Shown: positions 17,920 to 27,495, counted from the first letter of the stretch. The stretch is 64,000 nucleotides of DNA from Akkermansia muciniphila (GCF_018709685.1 NZ_JABDHQ010000005.1:124001-188000); one strand, 5' to 3'. Translations and numbers: made by a program. Notes: a model not told the origin generated them from the sequence alone.

Positions 17920-19137
17920 ATGAGTTTCAAGCAACGACGGCGAAAAGGGCTGTTCCGGGTTTCCTGGGGCATGTGCCTGCTGCTGTCCGTGCTTGTGCAC
18001 CTGTTTTTACTGGCGGGGAGCTACCTGGTTCCGGAGGAATGGCTGGCCTCCCCGCGCCCCCCGGCAGCGGAGAAGCGGCAGGTGGTGGTGAGTGCGCGCA
18101 TGGTAAAGAAGGCGGAGGCCCCGCAGGAGGGCAGGAGACAGGCGCCGGAGGAACGCCTGCCTTCCATCGTGAAGGCCAGTGAGGAGCAGGAGAGCGCCAC
18201 CAGGCCGGAAACGCCCCAATTCCAGAGCAACAGGAATACGCGGGCGGAAGGCGGCCGGAAGGATCCGGACAGCAGCAGGGACATGCCCGCGCAGGACGGC
18301 GTGGAGCGTGAGAACGGGGAGATTGTCCTTTTTGACCAGGAGAGGCAGGATGGCGACATGAGCCACGAGCGGGACGGCAACAAGGATGCCGCCCCAGGAG
18401 CTTCCGCCAGCGTTCCGCCCCAGCCCCGGGAGCCGTCTATGCCTCCCGCGGGGCATCCGGATTCCATGGACCTTTCCTCCAACAAGACGGGAGCGCCCGG
18501 CAAATCAAGCGAGGAAGGGCTGGCCCGGCAGAACCGCCGCACTGCGCAGGAAAGGGCCGTGCAGCTTCCCCATGCGGTGACGCTGCCCCAGCCCGGCGCG
18601 CCGGAAAAGCCGGACCCTCTTGAGGAATTGGCCAGGAGCATTGCGAAGGGCGCCGAGAATCCTCCCCTGAATCTTCCGGACCTGAACCTGCCCCCCAATA
18701 CGCGCCCGGTGCAGAAGCAGCCCCTGTATGACCCCATGTTCAATGCGGAGAGCCAGCCCGGCTTCAAGACCCATGAGCAGAAGACCAAGCAGACGGGCAA
18801 ATTCAGTTTTGGGCGGCGTCCCACGCTGGATGTGGAGGCCACGCCCATGGGCATGTACCAGGCGATGGTTTACCGCGCCATCGGGGAACAGTGGTACCGC
18901 CAGTGTGACTTGAACCGGGACCTGATCGTCACCGGGACCGTGCGCATCCGCATCCTGATCGGCAAGAACGGCAAGGTTTCCTCCATGCGGCAGACTTCCC
19001 GCGTGGGGGCCAGCGAGGTGCAGAAGTCCTTCACTTTCCTCGCCATCAAGCTCGCGCGGCTTCCCGCGATGCCGCCGGAAGTGAAGAGCGCGCTCATTGG
19101 GGAGTCGCTGGAAATGTACTTCGACTTCAATTTCTAA
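17920..19137 (+). CDS. TonB/TolA-like energy-transducing protein
   Basis: About 405 residues: a short basic N-terminus, one membrane helix (residues about 12-30), then a long periplasmic linker rich in Pro, Glu, Arg and Gln (residues 40-270). The C-terminal domain (about 300-405) contains VTGTVRIRILIGKNGKVSS and a final beta-strand, as in TonB/TolA C-terminal domains. ExbB- and ExbD-like genes follow directly, so the three should form a proton-driven complex reaching the outer membrane. The Tol-Pal or TonB assignment cannot be settled here. An upstream in-frame ATG at 17884 exists but would add residues before the basic N-terminus. Confidence 0.75.
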   Translation: MSFKQRRRKGLFRVSWGMCLLLSVLVHLFLLAGSYLVPEEWLASPRPPAAEKRQVVVSARMVKKAEAPQEGRRQAPEERLPSIVKASEEQESATRPETPQFQSNRNTRAEGGRKDPDSSRDMPAQDGVERENGEIVLFDQERQDGDMSHERDGNKDAAPGASASVPPQPREPSMPPAGHPDSMDLSSNKTGAPGKSSEEGLARQNRRTAQERAVQLPHAVTLPQPGAPEKPDPLEELARSIAKGAENPPLNLPDLNLPPNTRPVQKQPLYDPMFNAESQPGFKTHEQKTKQTGKFSFGRRPTLDVEATPMGMYQAMVYRAIGEQWYRQCDLNRDLIVTGTVRIRILIGKNGKVSSMRQTSRVGASEVQKSFTFLAIKLARLPAMPPEVKSALIGESLEMYFDFNF

Positions 19138-19178
19138 CAACCTACCATCCTACAAACACCATTCACTGATACATCATT

Positions 19179-19805
19179 ATGAACTTTATCAAGGATTGCA
19201 TCATATTCTTCCAGGCAGGCGGCGTCTTCATGTATCCGCTGGCGGCCTGTTCCGTCCTCCTCATTGCGGCCGTCATTTACCGCATGTTCAATATGAAGAG
19301 GAGCATCATCTGTCCCGCCAGGCTGATCCGGGCTGTGGAACAGTACACCGGCGGCACCCTGGAGCGCGGTGAGCTGGAGAAGATCGCCGCGGATTCCAAT
19401 TCCGTGGAAGGCCGCCTGGTGCTGGACGCCCTGAATTCCCCGCTGGAGGATGAAGCCTCCCTGAAGGAGATGATCCAGGTGAAGGCCCGTGAGGAGTTTG
19501 TAATGCTTCAGGCGGGCCTCCCCCTGCTGGACATGATTGTGATGATCGCCCCCATGTTCGGCATTCTGGGAACCGCCAGCGGCCTGGTGCAGATTTTCAG
19601 CGTGTTCGGCATGGATGAGAGCCACGGCATGATTGCCCAGGGGATCGCCCAGGCGCTGAATACGACGATTGCCGGCCTTGCCATCGCCACTCCCGCCGTG
19701 ATCGCCCACGTTTATTATTCCCGCAAGCTGGAGCGCATCTCCGCCTCCATGGAAGTTCTGCTCACGGAGCTGATTTCCTTCCGCTGCCATCATTCCCAAC
19801 ACTGA
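19179..19805 (+). CDS. ExbB/TolQ/MotA-family proton channel
   Basis: Inner-membrane protein of 208 residues and part of the proton-channel stator. Three membrane helices are expected (around residues 12-32, 108-130 and 155-178). The MotA/TolQ/ExbB domain is recognisable by LLDMIVMIAPMFGILGTASGLVQIF and GIAQALNTTIAGLAIATPAVIAHVYY, where the conserved threonines line the proton path. It lies between the TonB-like and ExbD-like genes. Confidence 0.9.
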   Translation: MNFIKDCIIFFQAGGVFMYPLAACSVLLIAAVIYRMFNMKRSIICPARLIRAVEQYTGGTLERGELEKIAADSNSVEGRLVLDALNSPLEDEASLKEMIQVKAREEFVMLQAGLPLLDMIVMIAPMFGILGTASGLVQIFSVFGMDESHGMIAQGIAQALNTTIAGLAIATPAVIAHVYYSRKLERISASMEVLLTELISFRCHHSQH

Positions 19806-19812
19806 TCCGGCC

Positions 19813-20241
19813 ATGCAGTTTTACCGCAAGAAAGCAAGGAGCATGGGGGTGCCGATTGTCCCCATGATTGATATTTTAACCATTCTGCTCATCTTTTTCA
19901 TTGTCCATACCCAGTGGAAAAAGCCGCAGTCCCTGCTGAAGATAGACGTTCCCGGCGCGGAATTCATGGAAGGGGCTCCTTCCTCGGAACAGCGGGCCGT
20001 GCTGGCCGTGACGGGGGAATCCTCCATTTCCCTGAATGGTAACCTGGTGGAAATGAAGGAACTGGCTGCCGCGCTGGAAGCGCTGAAGAAGGAAAATCCG
20101 GAGGTCAAATTACAGCTTGATGTTGATAAAAAGGCGGAGTTTGGCGTCATTGTAGGCATTTGGGATGCGCTGACATCTGTGGGTATTGACGCGGGGGATG
20201 TTCCTGCCAGAATAGAAATCAACAAGTCCGGCGCACAGTAA
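19813..20241 (+). CDS. ExbD/TolR biopolymer transport protein
   Basis: 142 residues with one N-terminal membrane helix that carries the essential aspartate in PMIDILTILLIFFIVHTQW (about residues 17-35), then a periplasmic domain. This is the ExbD/TolR architecture. It starts 7 bases after the ExbB stop. Together with the preceding genes it should couple the proton motive force to outer-membrane transport or integrity. Confidence 0.9.
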   Translation: MQFYRKKARSMGVPIVPMIDILTILLIFFIVHTQWKKPQSLLKIDVPGAEFMEGAPSSEQRAVLAVTGESSISLNGNLVEMKELAAALEALKKENPEVKLQLDVDKKAEFGVIVGIWDALTSVGIDAGDVPARIEINKSGAQ

Positions 20242-20272
20242 ACGCCTTAACATATAACACTTCCCCCTCCCA

Positions 20273-20821
20273 ATGTTATTGGAAATAGCACAGTATGGAA
20301 ATCCGGTATTGAAGGAAAAATGCCGTCCCGTGGAACATTTTGACGAAGGCCTGAAGGCCCTGGCGGAAAACATGCTGGAAACCATGTACGCCGCGGAGGG
20401 AATCGGCCTGGCGGCACCGCAGGTGAGCATTCCCGTGCAACTGGTGGTGATTGACATTCCGCAGGAGGAAGAGTCCGTGACGTGGCTGAAGGTGAACGGG
20501 GAAGACAAGAAGTTGTCCGACATCATGCCCCTGATGTTTGCCAATCCCGTTCTGGAGCCTTACGGTCCCATGCACCCCTTCCATGAAGGCTGCCTGAGCG
20601 TGCTCAAGATCCGCGCTTCCGTCGTGCGGCCGGATTTTGTCAAAGCCACGGTACTTCTGATAGACGGCAGGGAAGTGACGATTGACTGCAACGGGCTGCT
20701 GGCCAGGTGCCTGCAGCACGAATGCGACCATTTGAACGGCATCCTGTTTGTGGAGCGCGTTTCCTCCGCCCAGAAGATTACCCTGCGCAACAAGCTGAAG
20801 CGCCTGGCTGTGGAGTATTAG
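20273..20821 (+). CDS. def: Peptide deformylase
   Basis: Removes the formyl group from nascent proteins. 182 residues with the three signature motifs in order: GIGLAAPQ (near residue 43), EGCLS (near 104, metal-binding Cys) and HECDH (near 146, two metal-binding His and the catalytic Glu). A possible -10 box TATAAC lies at 20253-20258. A strong terminator follows. Confidence 0.97.
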   Translation: MLLEIAQYGNPVLKEKCRPVEHFDEGLKALAENMLETMYAAEGIGLAAPQVSIPVQLVVIDIPQEEESVTWLKVNGEDKKLSDIMPLMFANPVLEPYGPMHPFHEGCLSVLKIRASVVRPDFVKATVLLIDGREVTIDCNGLLARCLQHECDHLNGILFVERVSSAQKITLRNKLKRLAVEY

Positions 20822-20893
20822 CCTTCCGGCGCGCTGCAAGCTTTGCGGCAGCCGTGAAACCGGATATATCAGAAGGACGGATTTCCTGATTGA

Positions 20894-20929
20894 CCCCGTG
20901 CGTTCCGTGAGAACGCACGGGGATTTTTA
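20894..20929 (+). terminator. Strong intrinsic terminator after def
   Basis: A perfect 12-bp stem (CCCCGTGCGTTC at 20894-20905 with its complement at 20911-20922), a 5-base loop, then ATTTTTATT. It ends the exbBD-def transcription unit. Confidence 0.85.
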
Positions 20930-20986
20930 TTGCTGCAAAGGCTTTTGCTGCGCTCCAAACGGGCCAGGGAGGCACGGACCAGGAGG

Positions 20987-22165
20987 TTAGGAAGCTACCG
21001 CCGGAACGGGTTTCCGGGATTCCCGCTTGACCCGGATTTGCAGGTCCGCCAGAGCGTTCATGTAGTAGATGTACGCGTCAAAGGCGGAGGCATACGGGGT
21101 GAAGGAGTTTTCCTTCTGCATGTAATGGAAGTGGTCCGCACTCTGAAGCTTGCGCCAGACGTGGGTAAGGTCCTTGTCATCGGCGGCCTTTACCGGTTTT
21201 TCCAGCCGGTAGATTTTGCGGATGGCTTCATCCTGCATGACGTTGCCGTTCCAGTGGGACATGGTTCCGAAGGTGGAGCAGGTCATTTCCTGGGTGCATT
21301 CACAGACGGAGACGGGTTTGATTTCCTGCACTACTTCAGACGGGGTCATGAACCGGTTGCCCGCATCCACGCAGGAGAGGATCATGGTGCGCCAGAATTC
21401 AAAGACGCCCGTAGCGTCGGACTGGCGTTCGCCAAGCGTTTCATAGTCCATGGACAGGGTGGTGACGCTGCCCTGCTGGTGCGTCAGCCAGTCTGCGAAG
21501 GTGGTGGGGGGAAGGGGATATTCCGGCCATTCCGGATCGGTCCGCATGATCGCCAGGTCATTGGAGAGTTCCCGGTTGCGGAAGATGGTGGTGGTGTTGT
21601 ACACCCACGGAGCCAGAAATACTTCATTGCTGGTGAATCCTTTGAGCATGGCGGGGTTGCCGTCCGCCATGATTCCCTTGAATCCGAGCGTTTCCGCCTG
21701 CGCCGCAATGGCGTTGGAGTAAAGCATTCCGGTGTTCATCAGCACGTCAGATTCCCGGTGGAAAAGTTTTTTGAGAAGCTCCCGGTGTTCTTCAATCTGT
21801 TCCGCGAATTCCTGGGGGGAATAGACGGAGGCCAGGGAGTTGTAGTACGGCATCACCAGAAAGTCCACGCAGCCGGTTTCCGCCAGTTCCTTGAAGGCGG
21901 CGATGAGGTCCGGCCTGTGGTACAGGGCCTGTTCCAGAATGACGCCGCTGAGGGCCAGCCCGAAACGGAATTTGCCCTCCGTCAGTTCAATGAGCTGCTT
22001 CATCAGCCGGGTGGCCGGGAAATAACAGCGTTCCGCCACCGTGCTGAGCACGCGGGCATTCAGATCGTCATCTTCATAAAAGGCGTGTTCTCCAATTTTG
22101 AAGAAATCGTAATGAATCAGCCGATTGGGCTGGTGTGCCACGAAAGTGAGGGAGATATTGCTCAT
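20987..22165 (-). CDS. GH57 alpha-amylase-like protein, probable loss of the catalytic nucleophile
   Basis: 392 residues. Family-57 marks: HQP near residue 11, GLALSG near 69, and the DYETLGE block with Asp240 where the acid/base Asp is expected. In the region where active GH57 amylases have an N-T-E-L-I-Y motif with the nucleophilic Glu, this protein reads NTGMLY, with Gly146 in the Glu position. Alpha-amylase-like GH57 homologues with substituted catalytic residues have been described. It follows the glycogen synthase-type gene in the same direction, the order known from Bacteroides-type glycogen loci. Its role may be binding or remodelling rather than hydrolysis. Confidence 0.8.
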   Translation of the reverse strand: MSNISLTFVAHQPNRLIHYDFFKIGEHAFYEDDDLNARVLSTVAERCYFPATRLMKQLIELTEGKFRFGLALSGVILEQALYHRPDLIAAFKELAETGCVDFLVMPYYNSLASVYSPQEFAEQIEEHRELLKKLFHRESDVLMNTGMLYSNAIAAQAETLGFKGIMADGNPAMLKGFTSNEVFLAPWVYNTTTIFRNRELSNDLAIMRTDPEWPEYPLPPTTFADWLTHQQGSVTTLSMDYETLGERQSDATGVFEFWRTMILSCVDAGNRFMTPSEVVQEIKPVSVCECTQEMTCSTFGTMSHWNGNVMQDEAIRKIYRLEKPVKAADDKDLTHVWRKLQSADHFHYMQKENSFTPYASAFDAYIYYMNALADLQIRVKRESRKPVPAVAS

Positions 22166-22216
22166 TGGACGGGGGGAGAGGGCTGTAAGTTATCGGGTGG
22201 GTTGAAAGGATGGTTT

Positions 22217-23515
22217 TCAGCGGTTCAGCACATGTTCATAAACCCGGATGACCTTGTCCGCGGCGGCGTCCCAGGTAGAGGCCTTGATGTCCTCCGTGCT
22301 CTGTTCCACCACTTTCCGGTACAGTTCCTCATCCGTGCAAAGGTGCACGATGTGTTCCGCCATCTTGTTGACGTCCCAGAAGTCCGCCTTCAGGGCTCCC
22401 TTCATGACTTCCGCCACGCCGGACTGCTTGGAGATGACGGCGGGGATGTTGAACTGGGCGGCTTCCAGGGCGGAAAGGCCGAAGGGTTCCGAGACGGACG
22501 GCATGCAGTAGATGTCCGTGATGGAAAGCAGGTCATTGACCTTGTCCTTGTTCAGGAACCCGGTGAAGTGGAATTTGTCCCCCACGCCCTTGAACGCGCC
22601 GGATTCAATCAACTGGCGGAGTTTTTCCCCGGTGCCGGCCATGACGAAGCGCACGTCGTCCGTCTGCTCCAGCACCTTGGCGGCGATTTGCAGGAAGAAG
22701 CCCGGGCCTTTCTGCGCCGTGAGGCGCCCCAGGAAGAGCACGAGCTTTTCCGGGAATTTTTTCTTTCCCTTGAACACCTTGACGGGGTCCGCTCCGTTGT
22801 GGATGGGGAAAATCTTGTGGGGGTCAATGGCATAGTGCCCGCTGGCGATGGTGCCCGTGTACTTGCTGACCGGAATGACGGCGTCCGCCTGTTCCATGCC
22901 GAATTTCTCAATGTCGTAAATCCAGCCGCGGGCATCCGCTCCGGCGCGGTCAAACTGGGAGGCGTGCAGATGCACCACCAGGGGCTTGCCCGTGGCTTTT
23001 TTCACTTCCACCCCGGCCAGGTAGGTCATCCAGTCATGGGCGTGAACGACGTCAAAATCCTGCTGCATGGCCACTTTCACCGCTATTTTGGAGAACTGGA
23101 TGACTTTCAGGGCCAGATCTCCGGCATAGAGGTCTTCCTTGTTCTTGAAAAGCTGGAGGTCCGCTTCATGAGTCTTGGAGAAGGTGATGCGGCCTTCCTT
23201 GGTGAACTGCACCGTGCCGGACTCCCCTTCCACCGTAGTGTAGGGGTCCAGTTCAATGGGGGCGTGCTCCACCAGGGCGAAGCTGTCATAGGAATATTTC
23301 TGGTCCACCTGCTCCACTTCCCGGTAGGAGACATTGTTGAGGCCAGTGAGCTGGAACCCGTCGAAAAGGGCGGAGGGATCGGCCTTGGGAACGATCACCC
23401 TTAAATTCACTTTTTTTGCCAGCGCCTTGGAAAGGCCAAGACAGGCAATGCCCAGCCCCCCGTTAACCAGGGGTGGGAATTCCCATCCTAATGTAAGAAC
23501 TCGGATTGTGCTCAT
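22217..23515 (-). CDS. Glycogen synthase-type glycosyltransferase (GT4/GT5)
   Basis: 432 residues with the GT-B two-domain fold. The N-terminal donor/acceptor region has GWEFPPLVNGGLGIACLG near residue 9, the nucleotide-sugar domain starts near 200, and the characteristic SVSEPFGLSALEA block lies near residue 345. It probably elongates glycogen from UDP- or ADP-glucose. The adjacent GH57-like protein and the divergent GH31 enzyme point to storage alpha-glucan metabolism. The start at 23515 (MSTIRVLTLG) was selected by the family N-terminus; 60 extra upstream bases are open. Confidence 0.88.
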   Translation of the reverse strand: MSTIRVLTLGWEFPPLVNGGLGIACLGLSKALAKKVNLRVIVPKADPSALFDGFQLTGLNNVSYREVEQVDQKYSYDSFALVEHAPIELDPYTTVEGESGTVQFTKEGRITFSKTHEADLQLFKNKEDLYAGDLALKVIQFSKIAVKVAMQQDFDVVHAHDWMTYLAGVEVKKATGKPLVVHLHASQFDRAGADARGWIYDIEKFGMEQADAVIPVSKYTGTIASGHYAIDPHKIFPIHNGADPVKVFKGKKKFPEKLVLFLGRLTAQKGPGFFLQIAAKVLEQTDDVRFVMAGTGEKLRQLIESGAFKGVGDKFHFTGFLNKDKVNDLLSITDIYCMPSVSEPFGLSALEAAQFNIPAVISKQSGVAEVMKGALKADFWDVNKMAEHIVHLCTDEELYRKVVEQSTEDIKASTWDAAADKVIRVYEHVLNR

Positions 23516-23667
23516 TGGTTGATGTGGGTTGTCGGTGTCGGGAAGGATGCGGCGCCATGCCGTGTTGTGCACCAAGGCAATAAAATCAGATTTTTCATGT
23601 GTGGTCTAGACGAATATTAGTAATTTTGTCTTAATAATGAAAAGAAAAGCGCTGGTTTAGTTCAATC

Positions 23668-23696
23668 TTGCGTTCGTCATAAAATGGGTTTAATCT
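23668..23696 (+). promoter_or_regulatory. Promoter of the GH31 gene
   Basis: TTGCGT (23668-23673), 17 bases, TAATCT (23691-23696) in the AT-rich divergent spacer between the two glucan genes. The predicted start near 23703 leaves a leader of about 33 bases, one of the longer ones in this window. Confidence 0.5.
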
Positions 23697-23735
23697 GAAT
23701 CGAACACCCTTGATACTTTCTTCTGTTTGGCTTCC

Positions 23736-26132
23736 ATGCGTTCCTTTTCCAACATCCCTGAAAAGCGGAAAACGCCTCCTCTCCGGGGGCGTCTGGTCAA
23801 GTGGGAGTACACGAATGCCGTTTCTAAAATAACTCTCAGCGTGTGCATTGCGGACGCCGGAATTGTCCGTGTGACGTACTTCACCGGACCGGTGCCGGAG
23901 GACGAACCCAGTTATGCCGTGAGCCCCGCGTACGAGGCCCCGGGAGCGGAAATCCGGGAGCATGACGAAGCGGGAGTGCATGTCATTGAAACGTCCCTGT
24001 TGCGGATACGCATCCGCACGGAGGAGCAAAAGGTGGATTTTTACGATCTTGTCACGGATGAACCCCTGCTGGCGGATGAAGGAGGCTTTGGCCGGGAGTC
24101 CAAGGACTGGACGGGGGACGCCCGCGTGTGGATACGGAAAAAACTCCAGGAAACGGAGCACTTCTTCGGCCTGGGGGACAAGCCCTGCGCCCTGAACCTG
24201 CGGGGCAAGTATTTTTCCATGTGGGGGGCGGACCATTATGATTTTCATGAGGAGTCCGACCCTTTGTACAAGAGCATCCCGTTTTTCCTGAGCCTTCGGG
24301 ACGGGAAGGCGTACGGCCTGCTTTTTGACAATACGTGCCGCTCTTACTTCGACTTCGGCGCCACGGATGAAAAGGTGCTGACCTTCGGTTCATTCGGGGG
24401 CCTGATGAATTACTACTTCATTTACGACCGCCGCCCGCTGGACATCGTGGCCGCCTACACCCGCCTTACCGGCACGCCGGAACTGCCGCCGCTGTGGGCC
24501 CTGGGCTACCACCAGTCCAAATGGAGCTATTACCCGGACAAGGCCGTGTACAACCTGGTGGAACGGTTCCGGGACCTGGGCATACCGTGTGACGCCATCC
24601 ATCTGGACCACCATTACATGGAGAAGAAGGAGGGGTTCACGTGGGACAAGTACAATTTTCCGGATGCGGCGGGAATGGTCCGCTCCCTGGAGGAGGACGG
24701 GGTGAAGACGGTCCTGATCGTGAACCCCGGCGTGAAGATCAACCCGGCCAATCCGGTCTGGGCGCAGGGCCTGGAACGGAATTATTTCTGCCGCCGTGCG
24801 GAGGGCGCCCTTTTGTCGGAGGAGGTCTGGCCGGGGCTTTGCAATTTCCCGGATTTCACGGCCCCTGCCGTCCGGAGCTGGTGGGCGGACCTGTTGAAGC
24901 ATGACCTTCAGGAGGTGGGCGTGCGCGGACTTTGGAACGATATGAATGAGCCGGTTATTTTTCCGGACCGCACGTTCCCGATGGATACGCGGCATGAATA
25001 TGACGGCATGCCCTGTTCCCATGAGAAGGCCCACAACATTTACGGGCAGTGCATGGCGGAGGCCTCCTGGCTGGCCATGAAGCGCCACGCGCCGGACAGG
25101 CGCCCCTTCCTGCTGTCCCGCGCGGGTTTTGCCGGACTGCAGCGCTTCGCCGCCACCTGGACGGGGGACAACCGTTCCAACTGGGAGCATTTGAAGCTGG
25201 CCAACTTCCAGTGCCAGCGGCTTGCCGCCTCCGGCATTTCCTTTGCGGGGGCGGATGCGGGGGGCTTCATGGGCCACCCCACGCCGGAGCTGTTCTGCCG
25301 CTGGATGCAGATGGCCGCGTTCCAAGGCCTTTTCCGCAATCATTCCTCCGGGGAATTCGGCGGGCAGGAACCCTGGGTGTTCGGCCAGGAGGTGACCGGA
25401 TACGTGAAGGCCGCCATTGAAGGGCGGTACCGCCTTCTTCCCTATATTTACACCCAGTTCCGGCGTTATGCGGAAACGGGCATGCCCGTGCTGCGCTCCC
25501 TGGCGCTCCAATGCTTTGAGAACCGGGATACCTACTGGCGCGGAGCGGAATACTTCCTTGGAGACCATTTGTACGTTGTCCCCATTCATGAGCCGCAGGA
25601 GGGAGGGCGCTTCCTGTACATTCCGGAGGGCGTCTGGTATTCCTACCACACGGACAGCCTGATGAAGGACACCGGAAAGGACGTGTGGGTGAAGTGCCCG
25701 CTTTCCTTCCTCCCCGTGTACGTCCGCGGCGGGGCGGTAGTGCCTCATTGGCCCGTCCAGCAGCACGTGGGCGAGCTGTCCAGGCCCCCGCTGGCGCTGG
25801 ACGTCTGGTGGGCGCCGGAGGAGGAAACAGCCTCCCACCTGTATGAAGACGCGGGCGACGGCTACGGGTACAGGAACGGGGAATGCGCCGTGCATGAATT
25901 CCTTTACCGCGGCGGCTCCAGCTCCCTGGAACTGGACTGGAAGTGCGAGGGGGATCCCTGCGCGTTCCATGAGTCCGCGGAGGTGGTTCTGCACGGCCTG
26001 CCGGCAGGGATTTTCGTCAGCGCGCTGATGGACGGGATTCCGTGCAGCGGCGTGGCCAGGGACGGCCGGGTGTGGAGAATCCCGGTGAGGGCCAAATTTG
26101 AAACTCTTTCCGTAAGCTGGACGGAGGAATAA
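23736..26132 (+). CDS. Glycoside hydrolase family 31 alpha-glucosidase
   Basis: About 798 residues. Three regions are expected: N-terminal beta-sandwich (to about residue 230), a TIM barrel and C-terminal beta-domains. The nucleophile Asp is in GLWNDMNEP (near residue 402) and the acid/base Asp is in TWTGDNRSNW (near 475), both intact. No signal peptide is seen, so it probably acts in the cytoplasm on maltose- or glycogen-derived glucosides. A TTG codon 9 bases upstream could also start translation; ATG 23736 was preferred. Confidence 0.93.
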   Translation: MRSFSNIPEKRKTPPLRGRLVKWEYTNAVSKITLSVCIADAGIVRVTYFTGPVPEDEPSYAVSPAYEAPGAEIREHDEAGVHVIETSLLRIRIRTEEQKVDFYDLVTDEPLLADEGGFGRESKDWTGDARVWIRKKLQETEHFFGLGDKPCALNLRGKYFSMWGADHYDFHEESDPLYKSIPFFLSLRDGKAYGLLFDNTCRSYFDFGATDEKVLTFGSFGGLMNYYFIYDRRPLDIVAAYTRLTGTPELPPLWALGYHQSKWSYYPDKAVYNLVERFRDLGIPCDAIHLDHHYMEKKEGFTWDKYNFPDAAGMVRSLEEDGVKTVLIVNPGVKINPANPVWAQGLERNYFCRRAEGALLSEEVWPGLCNFPDFTAPAVRSWWADLLKHDLQEVGVRGLWNDMNEPVIFPDRTFPMDTRHEYDGMPCSHEKAHNIYGQCMAEASWLAMKRHAPDRRPFLLSRAGFAGLQRFAATWTGDNRSNWEHLKLANFQCQRLAASGISFAGADAGGFMGHPTPELFCRWMQMAAFQGLFRNHSSGEFGGQEPWVFGQEVTGYVKAAIEGRYRLLPYIYTQFRRYAETGMPVLRSLALQCFENRDTYWRGAEYFLGDHLYVVPIHEPQEGGRFLYIPEGVWYSYHTDSLMKDTGKDVWVKCPLSFLPVYVRGGAVVPHWPVQQHVGELSRPPLALDVWWAPEEETASHLYEDAGDGYGYRNGECAVHEFLYRGGSSSLELDWKCEGDPCAFHESAEVVLHGLPAGIFVSALMDGIPCSGVARDGRVWRIPVRAKFETLSVSWTEE

Positions 26133-26163
26133 GACCTTTCCGCAGGAAGGGCGGACGGAAAGC

Positions 26164-27177
26164 TCAAGGAAGCTGGAAACTGTGCCTGACGGTGTCCCTC
26201 TTTAATTTCAGCTCCCGCCATTCATGCGTCAGCGTGGAGGAGGCCACTACGCCGCCCCCGGTGCAGAGCGCGAGCCGCTGCCCCTGCCAGTACAGGGACC
26301 GGATGCCCACCAGGCAGAAGAAGTCCCCGTCCTCCAGAAATCCGAAGGGGGCGCCGAAATGGGCCGGGCAGCGGAGGCGTGAACGCCAGTCATCCAGCTG
26401 GGCCAGCGTCTTCTCCGTGCGGGGCTGGGACCCCAGGGCCGGGGTGGGGTGCAGCAGCCGTATCCAGTGGTCCGGGGGCATGGGAGCGTCCGCCTCCAGG
26501 GTGAGGTACGTGACGAAGTGAATCAGGGTATCCAGGTTCAGCACGCCGCGGGGCGTTCTGGTGACGCTGCCGTACGGGGACAGGCGGGAAAGGATGCTCC
26601 CGGCCACGATTTCATGTTCGCGGATTTCCTTGTCGTCATTGATGAACACCCACTCGTCCTCCGGGCGCGCCGTTCCGGCCAGGGCCATGGTCGTCAGGCG
26701 GCGGTCCTGCTGGTGGAACAGGGTTTCCGGAGTGGCTCCGCAGAAGCCTTCCCGCTCCGTCCACCAGGCATAGGGGTAATGCACCGTGGAGCCGTTGATG
26801 GCCCGCAGGATGAGCTCACGGGGAACATGGGGTGCCTCCATTTCTCCGAACTGGGGCGTGGCGGGAACGCTTTTCACCAGATGCCCGGAAGCGATCTGTT
26901 CAATGATTTCCGCAAAAACCTGGGCGTACGCGTCCGGTGACGGCTCCGTCCACCGGATTTCCGGAGCGGGGGGCAGGGCGCCTTCCGGTTCCGGAATGGA
27001 GTGGAGGGCGGAGGGTACCTTCCAGGGGTGCGGGTCGTCCAGCCGGAACGTGTTGACGTAAAAGGCGGGACCGTCTTCCGGGGGCGCGGCTGATTCCCGG
27101 AACGGCCCGGTCCCGAGGAGCAGTCCGCGGGCAGGGTGTCTGATCAGGGCTCCGGAATTCAGCGTGCTTATGTCCAT
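26164..27177 (-). CDS. menF: Isochorismate synthase (chorismate-binding enzyme)
   Basis: Chorismate-binding domain over most of 337 residues: SGHLVKSVPA near residue 95 (Lys of the active site), GATPETLF near 150, MALAGTA near 167, and HPTPALGSQP near 250 with CTGGGVV near the end. This pattern matches isochorismate synthases (MenF/EntC/DhbC) better than TrpE or PabB. In this context it would start menaquinone synthesis, the quinone of the respiratory genes that diverge from it. No other men genes are in the window. The gene symbol is by family. Confidence 0.8.
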   Translation of the reverse strand: MDISTLNSGALIRHPARGLLLGTGPFRESAAPPEDGPAFYVNTFRLDDPHPWKVPSALHSIPEPEGALPPAPEIRWTEPSPDAYAQVFAEIIEQIASGHLVKSVPATPQFGEMEAPHVPRELILRAINGSTVHYPYAWWTEREGFCGATPETLFHQQDRRLTTMALAGTARPEDEWVFINDDKEIREHEIVAGSILSRLSPYGSVTRTPRGVLNLDTLIHFVTYLTLEADAPMPPDHWIRLLHPTPALGSQPRTEKTLAQLDDWRSRLRCPAHFGAPFGFLEDGDFFCLVGIRSLYWQGQRLALCTGGGVVASSTLTHEWRELKLKRDTVRHSFQLP

Positions 27178-27495
27178 GCGCGGCCCATCTTAAAATGCCG
27201 TCTGGGGGAATTCCAGCCATTTGAATGTTTGTGAGGGCGGGAAGGGAGGATTGGAACTTCAAGATTTTCTTTCCGTCCAACTGCAAAGGCGGTTTCCGGG
27301 CCTTCGTGCCTGAATTGTTACCGCAGCGCAGCGGAGGCATGACGGGTAACAGATTTTTTGAAAGAATCCGGGCTTTCACTCCGCATGATATTCCATAACG
27401 CCGCCATTGACGGGAACCGCGCGTCATGTCACGTGCCTTCCCCTTTTGAATTGACGGAAAAACGCACTCAAGTAAGCTCTAACGAGCTTCCGCCC
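27178..27495. other. Divergent intergenic region between menF and the actCDEF cluster
   Basis: 318 bases without a supported gene. It must contain the menF promoter (a -10-like TAAGAT can be read on the minus strand near 27191-27196) and the promoter of the respiratory cluster near its right end. I see no riboswitch, operator repeat or tRNA. In-frame codons upstream of 27496 are open as far as a TTG at 27358, so a longer ActC N-terminus cannot be fully excluded. Confidence 0.5.
27451..27478 (+). promoter_or_regulatory. Possible promoter of the actCDEF cluster
   Basis: TTGACG (27451-27456), 16 bases, TAAGCT (27473-27478). It predicts initiation near 27485, 11 bases before the chosen ATG at 27496, which supports that start. 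Confidence 0.4.

Noticed and set aside
20930-23404. An 824-codon plus-strand open frame opposite the GH57 and glycogen synthase genes
   Set aside because: Same effect: the opposite strand encodes recognisable families, and this translation is rich in His, Gly and Arg without any motif.
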